A stretch of DNA of 6,553 nucleotides. Origin: JAMCXS01 sp964459065. Its GTDB lineage: Bacteria > Acidobacteriota > Terriglobia > UBA7540. The notes below the pieces were generated by a model. It searched no databases and was not told the origin of the DNA. It saw nothing but the letters and a program-made list of their open reading frames with translations. This document shows positions 1-6,553 of this stretch, piece by piece. Made by a program: the position numbers and the translations under genes. Numbering within the stretch: the stretch's first letter is position 1; each line of letters starts with the position of its first letter. Where the stretch lies: assembly GCA_964459065.1 (NCBI GenBank), contig CAYWMN010000217.1, positions 1-6,553 of the forward strand, in the 5' to 3' direction.

Positions 1-1766
1 ACGAGTTCGCCCTGCTTGTTGACGGCGGGCGTTGGCAGATCTTCCAGAATCTTTCGCCAGCGGGCTGCCTGGCCGCTGTCCACCCTCAGGATTTCGCTCG
101 CTTGAATCAGGTGCGTGAAAACCTCGCGTGCGATTTCCAGGTCGATGGTGGATGACACCGTGGTCCATCGGGTCCATTTGGGATGGCCTTTTACGGGGTT
201 TTCAGGAGAGGCTGAGGGGACAATCAGATACTTGCCCTGAGGGTCTTTGATCAGATAATCCTCGTAGAAGGCCGCTATCTCTTTCAGGAACGGGTAGGCG
301 CGATTGCGGAGGAAATTACGGTCGCCCGTGTGCTCCCAATGTCTCCAGAAATGTTGCGCCACCCACCCCGCAGCGCCCGGCCAGCTGTAGGTGATGTTGT
401 CCGGGTTCCCGAGCCCCGTCGAGTCTGCGACGATGCCAAAGTAAATGCCCCGACAGCCATAGAGGTCAGAAGCTTTCTGCCTGGCGTCGGCAACTCTTGC
501 TTCCGCCCAGTCGAACAGAGGCTCTGCCAGTTCGCTCAGGTTGCACACTTCCGCGGGCCAGTAATTCATTTCCAGATTGATGTCCATGTGATAGTCGCTG
601 TCCCAGGGAGGTCGAAGCTGGTCGTTCCAGATTCCCTGCAGGTTCATCGGTAACCCGCCGGGGCGCGACCCGCTGATCATCAGGTAGCGGCCAAAGTTGA
701 ACAACTGTTCGATCAAGAGAGGTGGGGCTTGTTTTTCGAGGACCGTTTGGCTGATCAGCCTGTCGCCCGGCTGCTCGGGCCGGGGGGCTCCCAACGATAA
801 CCGGACGCGGCGGAATAAACGCCGATGCTCACGCACGTGGCGCTCACGAAGTTTTTCGAACGGCATTTCCGTGGAGCCAAGATGGCGCCTGCACCAATGC
901 TCGGGATCGGATGACTCGTGGCCGGTGGCCATGGTGGCGACGATCACGAGCTCGGTTGCGTCTTCGACCTTCAGCATATCTCCGTGAAGCTGCACCCGGC
1001 CGTCAGAACTGGCTACCCGGGCGATGCCCGCGAACGGGAACCCTTCCTGAAAACGGCCCTGAAGAACAAGCAGGTTGTTCTCCGCCGAGGTAGCGAGCGA
1101 GCACTCCGGGTCAGTGATGCGGCGCAAGCGCAGGCTGGCAAAAATGCTGCGAGGCTTATCGGACGTAATCCGTACCGCCAGCAAACCATCCTTGCGCGCT
1201 GAGGCGAAATACTCTCGGTGATAGGCCGTGCCGTCCGCCTGAAAACTGACCTGAACGATACCGGAATCCATATCCAGCTGCCGGCGGTAGCCGGTAACGG
1301 CGCCGGCGTATGAGAAATCCATCTGAAGCTCGCCGAGCGGTTGAAAGGGATTGACGTACGGATACATCTTCCCGCCGGTAAACATGATGTCCTTATCCAT
1401 CAGCTGGCCGGCTTCCGCAAAGCGGCCGGCAAGAATGAGCCTTCGGAACTCAGGCAGCTTGTCAGCCACCCGGATTCGGAGGCGTTCCGCCGAGCGGCGC
1501 CAAAGCCAGTTGTGGTTTAAGGCAACTGAATCGCTGCCGGGATCGCCCGAAACCATTCCTCCCAGCAGCCCGTTTCCGATCGGGAAACCGTCAATCCAGT
1601 TCGCTGCCGGCTGGTTAAGATAGAGCATGGCACCCGGCGCCGGTTGTGAACCTGCGGGTGACTGTGAAGCTGGACTGCCCAAGAGCCGCGCGCTCCGAAA
1701 CAGCCCTGCGATGGCGGCCCAGGCCCCTGTCCAGCCCAGAAAAGCTCGCCTTGATATTGAATGCAC
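1..1766 (-). CDS. GH95 alpha-L-fucosidase homologue, Tat-exported, 3' end cut by window edge
   Basis: Predicted exported inverting exo-alpha-L-fucosidase (or alpha-L-galactosidase) of family GH95. My translation is open from GTG at 1766 to base 1, giving 588 residues; family members usually have about 750-850, so roughly 200 C-terminal residues are missing. The N-terminus has a twin-arginine motif (SRRAFLG, residues 5-11) and a hydrophobic stretch to about residue 23, then a Ser/Pro/Ala/Gln-rich linker. The N-terminal beta domain begins near residue 47 (NQPAANW 51-57, FPIGNGLLGGM 61-71). The (alpha/alpha)6 domain shows LQGIWND (376-382), DINLEMNYWPAE (395-406), HTGD (479-482) and SASPEN with Glu522, the equivalent of the general acid Glu566 of Bifidobacterium bifidum AfcA. 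Asn397 matches AfcA Asn423, but Asp395 stands where AfcA has Asn421. The Asp766 equivalent lies off the window. GTG is chosen because it has a GAGGT site, begins a complete Tat signal, and has an in-frame stop upstream with no ATG. It is the last visible gene of the cluster. Family assignment is firm; exact sugar specificity is inferred. Confidence 0.92.
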   Translation of the reverse strand, partial: MHSISRRAFLGWTGAWAAIAGLFRSARLLGSPASQSPAGSQPAPGAMLYLNQPAANWIDGFPIGNGLLGGMVSGDPGSDSVALNHNWLWRRSAERLRIRVADKLPEFRRLILAGRFAEAGQLMDKDIMFTGGKMYPYVNPFQPLGELQMDFSYAGAVTGYRRQLDMDSGIVQVSFQADGTAYHREYFASARKDGLLAVRITSDKPRSIFASLRLRRITDPECSLATSAENNLLVLQGRFQEGFPFAGIARVASSDGRVQLHGDMLKVEDATELVIVATMATGHESSDPEHWCRRHLGSTEMPFEKLRERHVREHRRLFRRVRLSLGAPRPEQPGDRLISQTVLEKQAPPLLIEQLFNFGRYLMISGSRPGGLPMNLQGIWNDQLRPPWDSDYHMDINLEMNYWPAEVCNLSELAEPLFDWAEARVADARQKASDLYGCRGIYFGIVADSTGLGNPDNITYSWPGAAGWVAQHFWRHWEHTGDRNFLRNRAYPFLKEIAAFYEDYLIKDPQGKYLIVPSASPENPVKGHPKWTRWTTVSSTIDLEIAREVFTHLIQASEILRVDSGQAARWRKILEDLPTPAVNKQGEL

Positions 1767-1771
1767 CGAAT

Positions 1772-1776
1772 ACCTC
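1772..1776 (-). promoter_or_regulatory. Shine-Dalgarno site for the GTG start of the GH95 gene
   Basis: GAGGT on the minus strand lies 5 bases before GTG at 1766. It decides the start: no in-frame ATG exists upstream before a stop codon, and the first in-frame ATG downstream (codon 47) would remove the Tat signal. Confidence 0.7.
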
Positions 1777-1833
1777 GTATCACTGAAAAATGGGCAGCAG
1801 ACTCGCTGCGGGCTGCGTCAAGCAAGAACAACG

Positions 1834-1866
1834 TTGCCTTCATTTTGCCAACTACTTTGAAGGCAA
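1834..1866 (-). repeat. 9-bp perfect inverted repeat in the GH29-GH95 gap; possible attenuator or weak terminator
   Basis: On the transcribed strand TTGCCTTCA (1866-1858) is followed after 15 bases by its exact complement TGAAGGCAA (1842-1834). The hairpin begins 8 bases after the GH29 stop codon. It is followed by a T-rich but interrupted stretch (TTGTTCTTGCTT), so it resembles a weak intrinsic terminator or an RNA-processing stem that could lower expression of the last gene. A protein-binding operator is an alternative. The symmetry is seen directly; the function is inferred. Confidence 0.45.
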
Positions 1867-1874
1867 GATCAGCC

Positions 1875-3179
1875 TTACAAAGGGACGGAATATACTTCGG
1901 GAAGCTTTGACCTCGTTACTCCTTCAAAGACGATGACGGTATCTGGAGATGGACGGGAATTGGTGTTGCGGGTCCTGAGTCTCAGGCCCATTCCCGTACT
2001 GCCGAGCGCAATAGGCTTTCCACTTTCCAGAAAGTATACGCGTTCGGCCCGTCCGATCCCCAGATAAGGAAAGTCACATAACGAGCCGGGCTCCCAATCG
2101 AAGATGTGGATATAAACTTTGTCGCCCTTGGCGGTGGCGTAAACATTGTCATAATAAATCGAGTGGGAGCGGCCCGCGCCGTAAATGGATTCTCCGTTCC
2201 GCTCGAGCCACTCGCCCGCGCCGCGCAGGTTCGCCGCGGAAGCCGGGTTGATAATTCCGCTCGACTCCGGACCGACATTCAGCAGGAGGTTGCCGCCTGT
2301 CGCCACCGTGCGGACCAGCATTTGCACAATCTGGCCCGGACTCTTGTAACGCTGCCCGCTCGAGTCATAGCCCCAGTGATCGTTCATCGTCATGCAGCGT
2401 TCCCACCGGCGGCCCGGCTTCGAAGCGCGCCCGAAGGCCTCTTCCGCCGTTGAGAAGTCGCCGGAAAGGCCCGTGCGGTCGTTGACCAGCGCGTCGGGCT
2501 GCAACTTCCGGATCATGGCGAGCAATTTCCCGGCCTGCCACTGTTCCGGCGAATGATCGCCTCCGCCATCAAACCATATTGCGCCAAGAGGGCCATAGTT
2601 GCTGCACAACTCACGAACTTGACCATAGATGAAATCAGCGTACTCCTGGGACACCGGGCTTCCCCGTTTAAAGCTCTGCCGATAAGCGGGGTTCGTCCAA
2701 TCTCGTAGCTGATAATAAAAATTAAAAGTTATTCCCTGCCGGTGGCATTCATCCGCCACTTCTTTGCACAAGTCGCGACCGAACGGCGTATGCATGATGG
2801 AGAAATCGGAAAGCTTGGTGTCATACATTGAAAACCCGTCGCGGTGCCTCGCAATCAGTGTGACGTAGCGCTGGCCTGCATCCTTCACGAGCTGGACCCA
2901 CTCGCGGGCGCTGAACTGCTTGGGGTTAAACCGGTCCGCCAGCCTCTTATATTTGTGAACGGGAATCTGATTGTAATAGATGGCCCATGAGCCTTCTCCC
3001 AGGATCGAGTAAACACTGTAGGAGATGAACATTCCGTACCGGGCCCGCTCGAACCATCGTCCGCGTTGGGGGTTGCTGGGAGCTGCGCTCGCGTTCTGCC
3101 TGCCGTTCACAAGATTTGATACCGTTGCCGCTCCCAATCCCAGGGCTGACAGTCGCGAGAATTGCCTGCGATTCATCAT
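1875..3179 (-). CDS. GH29-type alpha-L-fucosidase homologue, Tat-exported, atypical binding pocket
   Basis: Predicted retaining glycosidase of the GH29 fold, complete at 434 residues. A Tat signal (NRRQFSRL, residues 3-10, then a hydrophobic Leu/Gly/Ala run and an ASA-A type cleavage site near residue 32) implies export. The (beta/alpha)8 domain follows. Residues below are numbered from ATG 3179. IWFDGGGD carries the likely nucleophile Asp204, and Glu246 lies 42 residues further on, the same spacing as Asp224 and Glu266 of Thermotoga maritima fucosidase. WGYDSSG and GGNLLLNVGP are typical family strands, and a C-terminal beta domain occupies about the last 110 residues. Odd points: the usual FIHWGLYS is FISYSVYS (His to Ser53), KHHDGF is RHRDGF (second His to Arg113), and DWHHP is DWTNP. 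The enzyme may therefore act on a different or modified sugar. An alternative GTG at 3197 gives six more residues, but the Shine-Dalgarno site lies inside that extension, so ATG 3179 is preferred (ATG 3176 is also possible). It lies 90 bases after the SDR gene and 108 before the GH95 gene. Confidence 0.9.
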   Translation of the reverse strand: MMNRRQFSRLSALGLGAATVSNLVNGRQNASAAPSNPQRGRWFERARYGMFISYSVYSILGEGSWAIYYNQIPVHKYKRLADRFNPKQFSAREWVQLVKDAGQRYVTLIARHRDGFSMYDTKLSDFSIMHTPFGRDLCKEVADECHRQGITFNFYYQLRDWTNPAYRQSFKRGSPVSQEYADFIYGQVRELCSNYGPLGAIWFDGGGDHSPEQWQAGKLLAMIRKLQPDALVNDRTGLSGDFSTAEEAFGRASKPGRRWERCMTMNDHWGYDSSGQRYKSPGQIVQMLVRTVATGGNLLLNVGPESSGIINPASAANLRGAGEWLERNGESIYGAGRSHSIYYDNVYATAKGDKVYIHIFDWEPGSLCDFPYLGIGRAERVYFLESGKPIALGSTGMGLRLRTRNTNSRPSPDTVIVFEGVTRSKLPEVYSVPL

Positions 3180-3186
3180 GCTGGTG

Positions 3187-3191
3187 CCTCC
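3187..3191 (-). promoter_or_regulatory. Shine-Dalgarno site for the GH29 gene
   Basis: GGAGG on the minus strand lies 7 bases before ATG 3179 and 10 before ATG 3176. Because it falls within codons 3-4 of a longer reading from GTG 3197, it argues against that upstream start. Confidence 0.75.
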
Positions 3192-3269
3192 ATTCACGAA
3201 CGCGCCAGGTTTTCTTTTACGCCGCTGGGTTCAACTCTTCATAGCCGGCGATGCTCGTTGGTGGGTGAT

Positions 3270-4031
3270 CTAGTAACCCAAAGTGATGCCGCCTTCGAGC
3301 GGAAGCGCCACCCCTGTGATAAACGATGACGCTTCGCTGCACAAAAACACCGCGGCGTTTCCGATCTCTTCGGGCGTGGCAATTCTTCCCAGGGGGTGTC
3401 TTCCAAAGATGTATTGTTTAGTGCCCTGCGGGTCCGCCTGCTGGCCGAACCAGTCCTCCACGAGCGGCGTTTCCACCCACCCCGGGCAGATGCAGTTAAC
3501 CCGTATCCCGTCCCCGGCGAAATCGAGGGCCATCCCTTTGGTCATCGCAATGATGCCGCCCTTGGTCGCCGAGTATGCACCGGCATTCCGCTGCCCGACC
3601 AGGCCGACCATCGACGACATGTTGACGATGGCTCCGCGGGTTTTTCTCAGATGGGGAATCGCATACTTCGAGCAGAGGAAGACGCTCCGCAGGTTGGTGT
3701 TCAGAATGTAATCCCACTCTTCTTCGCTGGTGTCTTCAACATTTTTTGAAATGTGATAGCCCGCGTTGTTAATCAGGATGTCGAGCTGCCCAAATGCTTC
3801 GATGACCTTGGCGATCATCTTCTGAACCTCAATCGCCTTGGAAACATCCGCCTGGACGAAGACCGCCTTCCCTCCGAGATCTTCGATTTCCCTGGCAGCC
3901 TTTTCCCCTGCGGCGCTGTCAATGTCGCCGACGGCGATTCGGGCTCGCTCGCGGGCTAGGACTTCTGCGCATCCTTTCCCGATTCCTTTTGCAGCACCCG
4001 TGATCAGCGCAACTTTTCCATCCAGTGCCAT
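3270..4031 (-). CDS. Short-chain dehydrogenase/reductase (classical SDR), possible sugar dehydrogenase
   Basis: Cytoplasmic NAD(P)-dependent oxidoreductase, complete at 253 residues, the normal size for a classical SDR. The Rossmann glycine motif TGAAKGIG is at residues 11-18. Asp36 at the end of strand beta-2 favours NAD over NADP. NNAG is at 88-91, and the catalytic set is Asn113, Ser140, Tyr153 and Lys157 (YSATK). The PGW motif at 183-185 and a final LEGG near 246-249 close the fold. There is no signal peptide or membrane segment. The family covers many reactions (sugar, steroid, 3-oxoacyl-ACP). Lying between fucosidase-type hydrolases, a role as L-fucose or related aldose 1-dehydrogenase in non-phosphorylative fucose breakdown is plausible, but sequence alone cannot settle the substrate. 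The start is supported by a strong ribosome site. It follows the GH95-like gene by 87 bases. Confidence 0.95.
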   Translation of the reverse strand: MALDGKVALITGAAKGIGKGCAEVLARERARIAVGDIDSAAGEKAAREIEDLGGKAVFVQADVSKAIEVQKMIAKVIEAFGQLDILINNAGYHISKNVEDTSEEEWDYILNTNLRSVFLCSKYAIPHLRKTRGAIVNMSSMVGLVGQRNAGAYSATKGGIIAMTKGMALDFAGDGIRVNCICPGWVETPLVEDWFGQQADPQGTKQYIFGRHPLGRIATPEEIGNAAVFLCSEASSFITGVALPLEGGITLGY

Positions 4032-4037
4032 TCGGAA

Positions 4038-4043
4038 CCTCCC
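4038..4043 (-). promoter_or_regulatory. Shine-Dalgarno site for the SDR gene
   Basis: GGGAGG on the minus strand lies 6 bases before ATG 4031, a strong and well-placed site. Confidence 0.75.
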
Positions 4044-4118
4044 CGATGAATTGAATATCGAACCGCTCGTCTTGAAGAAACCTTCCAGGCTTCACAGCAT
4101 GCGGTCAGAAACCCTTCC

Positions 4119-6553
4119 TCAAAAGAGCCGGTCACGGCCGAGGACCGCCAGCTTCAAATGGCGTGGACGGTCCCGGCGCGCGGGGCTCTCTGTTGTCGTC
4201 TTCCAGGCCTCAAGATCTGCCTCACGGCGGAGCAGCAGATAACGGTGCCCAGCGACCGTTTTCCAGCCGATTGCCGAGGCTTCGCCAGTTCCTTCTTTGG
4301 TATATTCGACCCGCTTGGGCCTGTTTCCGGAAGTCATATCCAGACAGACCAGTTTGTCCTCAGAAGGCCACGGATGCTGGATGCGGCAGGGCCGGCCCAA
4401 CCGGCTCTCCAGCGCGACGAAGACTATTTTCCCGTCTCTTTGTTCAGCGCTTACCTGAAATCCTCCGGCAGCCGCCAGATCAAACCGGACATTCCAGTTG
4501 GAAGGGACAGCCGGACAGATCCGGAGGGTCCCATCGTAGCTTTGGATAAGCATTTCATTGATGGCACAGGAAGCAATCGGCATGGCTTCATTGTCGAAAT
4601 GACGAAATGGCCAGGTCGGGAACTCAAACCTTGTTTGGGGTTTGGCCTGAGGGGGACAGCTGGCATCAATAGGATGGTTGAGGTTCCAACGCATTTCCTG
4701 GTCCCGCTTGAAGGTATAGTAGGGGCCGTAATGGCCAAAGCCCTGGGGATAAAACTGCCAGGTTGAGACGCTGTTTACGAGTTCGGCGGCAAGCTCTTCG
4801 GCCAGGCCCAGCCGCGCCAGCACAATCGGGTAAGGACACCACCCCATGCACAGCCCTCCTCCTCCCACCATGGAGGCGGGCTCGCATATCTGCGCCGGGT
4901 TGGGGTCTGACGAGGGATGCAGGCGAACCTGAGTAACGGCCGCCCTGAACAACCGGTTGCCGCGATCGGCCAGCCCGATCACCCCTGCCGGGAACACGGG
5001 AGCTAATTCAGGATCGGGAATCCCGTAGTAGGCGGTGTCCTTTCGTCCGGCGTACCGGTCGCGAATCCATTTCCCGTCTGATTCGCGTCCCACGGCGAAC
5101 ACCTTGCGAGATTCAAGCGGCTTGCCGGAGCCAAGACCCCCGCGCTGGACAAGCTCATTGCCCCGCCGCTCGAATTCCGAAGGCTCCAGATCAACCAGAT
5201 GGAAGGGCGCAAGGTGATCCAGCAGAGTCTGCCAATGCTCAAGCTCAGTGGGGTTGTGGCCGTTCAAACGGCCGGCCTCAACCGCTGCGGGAATAAGCGC
5301 CCGGATCATGGCCAGGTCCGTAATCGTATCCTGAAACAGCGGAGAGCCTTCGTAAGCTCGAGTGCCGTGAATGTGATAGCGCCCGTCGGCGCCGAGTTCA
5401 AGGCAGGCGGCGTTAAACCGCATCACTTCACGAATAACCGGCCACGCATCTTCCCGCAGAAAAGTCTCATCGCCGGTGTAGGCATAATGCCGCCAGAAAT
5501 CGAGGGCGATTTGAGCGCCCGGAGTGTGATTGTGGTGCATGCCGCGCGCGTTGTAGCCCTGGCGGTTCGAGACGTCCGCATAAAAGGCGCCGGGTTTCTT
5601 GAAGGTCTTTTGGGCAAACTCCATGGCGTGGGGAAGTTGCTCCCTGCGGTACCGGAAGTACGGAGCCGTCAACTCAGAATGGTTGGCGGCCGCCAGGGGC
5701 CACGCGTACCATTGCATGTTCCAATGGAAATACCAGACCCAGGGCATAAAATCCCGGTTCCATCCCCAGAGACCATTGCAAAAGTGCGGCGGATACGCGC
5801 CCCGCGACGAGGAGTTCGCAAAGTACAACGTCATGTGCCAGATATTTTCCAGGTACTTCTCCGGCAAATCCACCATCGAGAAAGACCAGAACTTCTTCCA
5901 CTGCTTCTGATGCTGTTCGCGTATAGTCTCTTCGGGCGCGGCCACCGCACGGTCCAGCAGACGGTGCGCGGCCGAAAGCGGGTCGGGATCATTTTCCGAC
6001 GTGACGGCTGTGACGTATAAGGTAAAGGCCGTCCGCTCTGCCCGGGCGAGCCCGGCTGCGGCCAGGCGGCTGTGAACCAGATGCGGTTCAACAACACGCC
6101 CATCCTGAACGACCTGGGCCATCAGCACAAAGGAGAGCTTCCGGAGCTTCTGGTGAATGACCATCCGGCTCCGCTCGACGGACGCCGTCGTTCCCTCAAG
6201 CCCATTACGGGGATCACGATTGACCATGCTGTACCAGTGGGCGAAAACGCGGCTGCCCCAGCGTTCCAGTTTTATCTGGGGTGCGTAAGGTTCCGTTCCT
6301 TTCATCTCGCAGTGCTGCACCAGCACGCGGAATTCGTTGCTGATGTAACTGCGGCTGGTCAGTTCGGCAAACGGCGTCACGGCCCGGAAAGAAGCGGTTG
6401 CGGAAGCAAGCTCCAGCCGCGCTTCAAAATCCTGCTGGTAAAGAAGGTCAAGCGCCGGGCATCCGAAATCGATGGTCAGCCGGCCGCAATGGCGCAGGGT
6501 GGTAAAGTGTTCCTCAAGTTCGCGTCTCCCGCTGAAAGGTCCCGCCGGCCCAT
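4119..6553 (-). CDS. Divergent GH95-like glycoside hydrolase, N-terminus beyond window edge
   Basis: Large (alpha/alpha)6-barrel hydrolase distantly related to GH95 fucosidases. The frame is open from the right edge to the TGA at 4119-4121, giving 810 residues with the start not visible; GTG 6380 is an internal codon, since the frame continues upstream with domain-like sequence. Numbering from the first full codon at 6551: the N-terminal beta domain runs to about 200, and the catalytic domain starts near HQKQWKKFWS (214-223). NGLWGWNRD (259-267) and HWNMQW (276-281) replace the usual LQGLWN and NINLQMNYWP. FWRHYAYTGD is at 352-361. AYEG supplies Glu401 in the place of the SPE general acid, FDNEAM supplies Asp653 in the place of the QIDGNFG Asp, and a C-terminal beta domain runs from about 667, ending in a basic tail. 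Asn278, Glu401 and Asp653 thus look like a kept catalytic trio in a diverged frame. Export cannot be judged without the N-terminus. It is the first visible gene of the cluster, 87 bases before the SDR. Substrate unknown; a fucosidase-like exo activity is inferred. Confidence 0.85.
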   Translation of the reverse strand, partial: GPAGPFSGRRELEEHFTTLRHCGRLTIDFGCPALDLLYQQDFEARLELASATASFRAVTPFAELTSRSYISNEFRVLVQHCEMKGTEPYAPQIKLERWGSRVFAHWYSMVNRDPRNGLEGTTASVERSRMVIHQKLRKLSFVLMAQVVQDGRVVEPHLVHSRLAAAGLARAERTAFTLYVTAVTSENDPDPLSAAHRLLDRAVAAPEETIREQHQKQWKKFWSFSMVDLPEKYLENIWHMTLYFANSSSRGAYPPHFCNGLWGWNRDFMPWVWYFHWNMQWYAWPLAAANHSELTAPYFRYRREQLPHAMEFAQKTFKKPGAFYADVSNRQGYNARGMHHNHTPGAQIALDFWRHYAYTGDETFLREDAWPVIREVMRFNAACLELGADGRYHIHGTRAYEGSPLFQDTITDLAMIRALIPAAVEAGRLNGHNPTELEHWQTLLDHLAPFHLVDLEPSEFERRGNELVQRGGLGSGKPLESRKVFAVGRESDGKWIRDRYAGRKDTAYYGIPDPELAPVFPAGVIGLADRGNRLFRAAVTQVRLHPSSDPNPAQICEPASMVGGGGLCMGWCPYPIVLARLGLAEELAAELVNSVSTWQFYPQGFGHYGPYYTFKRDQEMRWNLNHPIDASCPPQAKPQTRFEFPTWPFRHFDNEAMPIASCAINEMLIQSYDGTLRICPAVPSNWNVRFDLAAAGGFQVSAEQRDGKIVFVALESRLGRPCRIQHPWPSEDKLVCLDMTSGNRPKRVEYTKEGTGEASAIGWKTVAGHRYLLLRREADLEAWKTTTESPARRDRPRHLKLAVLGRDRLF

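Noticed and set aside
301..360. Arg in FWRHWEHTGD, at a place where many GH95 enzymes have Glu (WEHY), considered as loss of the catalytic acid
   Set aside because: The general acid of AfcA (Glu566) fits the SPE motif by spacing from the Asn pair, and that Glu (522) is present. The FWRH variant is shared with the other GH95-like gene and is probably structural.
1517..1843. A 108-codon minus-strand frame starting at ATG 1843 (begins MKATLFLLDAARSES)
   Set aside because: It overlaps the start of the GH95 gene in another frame, has no family-like features, and its 3' part covers the conserved GH95 N-terminal domain in the wrong frame.
3180..3197. GTG start at 3197 for the GH29 gene
   Set aside because: The GGAGG ribosome site lies inside the added codons, and the Tat signal is complete from ATG 3179.
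3262..3280. Short inverted repeat TGGGT/ACCCA with a 9-base spacer over the SDR stop codon
   Set aside because: The arms are only 5 bp, they overlap coding sequence and no T-tract follows, so this is likely chance.
5199..6020. A 273-codon open frame on the plus strand inside the GH95-like gene
   Set aside because: It is wholly antisense to a well-supported coding region, its translation has no recognisable domain, and long antisense frames are expected in GC-rich coding DNA.
6378..6380. GTG 6380 as the true start of the GH95-like gene
   Set aside because: The same frame stays open to the window edge, and its upstream translation looks like part of the N-terminal beta domain, so the gene is truncated by the edge.
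6551..6553. ATG at the right edge on the minus strand as a start for the GH95-like gene
   Set aside because: It is not in the reading frame of that gene.

Overview
The window looks like part of a bacterial locus for breaking down alpha-linked deoxyhexose (probably L-fucose-containing) glycans. All four genes lie on the minus strand, with gaps of 87, 90 and 108 bases, and could form one transcript. The DNA is moderately GC-rich by eye. Purine-rich Shine-Dalgarno sequences precede the three visible starts, and two of the hydrolases carry twin-arginine (Tat) export signals. Export of sugar hydrolases through Tat is common in Acidobacteriota, and also occurs in Planctomycetota and Verrucomicrobiota. 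Acidobacteriota is my best guess, but it rests on style and not on any marker gene.

In transcription order (right to left): (1) 6553-4119, a large divergent GH95-like glycoside hydrolase whose N-terminus lies beyond the right edge; (2) 4031-3270, a complete classical short-chain dehydrogenase/reductase (SDR) with an NAD-type Asp after strand beta-2; (3) 3179-1875, a complete Tat-exported GH29-type alpha-L-fucosidase homologue whose nucleophile and acid/base are kept but whose substrate-binding histidines are partly replaced; (4) 1766-1, a Tat-exported GH95 alpha-L-fucosidase homologue that starts at GTG and loses its C-terminal part at the left edge. A 9-bp perfect inverted repeat sits in the gap between genes 3 and 4.

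Inferred joint role: exported GH29 and GH95 enzymes, from unrelated clans (retaining and inverting respectively), remove terminal alpha-L-fucosyl or related residues from plant, algal or host-type glycans. The SDR may then oxidise the freed sugar in the cytoplasm, for example as an L-fucose dehydrogenase in the non-phosphorylative route. No transporter, regulator, SusC/D pair, sulfatase or downstream fuconate gene is visible. No tRNA, rRNA, CRISPR array, insertion sequence or other mobile element was seen. No gap between genes exceeds 108 bases. The most unusual content is the combination of non-canonical active-site residues in the GH29 enzyme and the highly diverged GH95-like enzyme, which suggests substrates other than the textbook 2-linked or 3/4-linked fucose.
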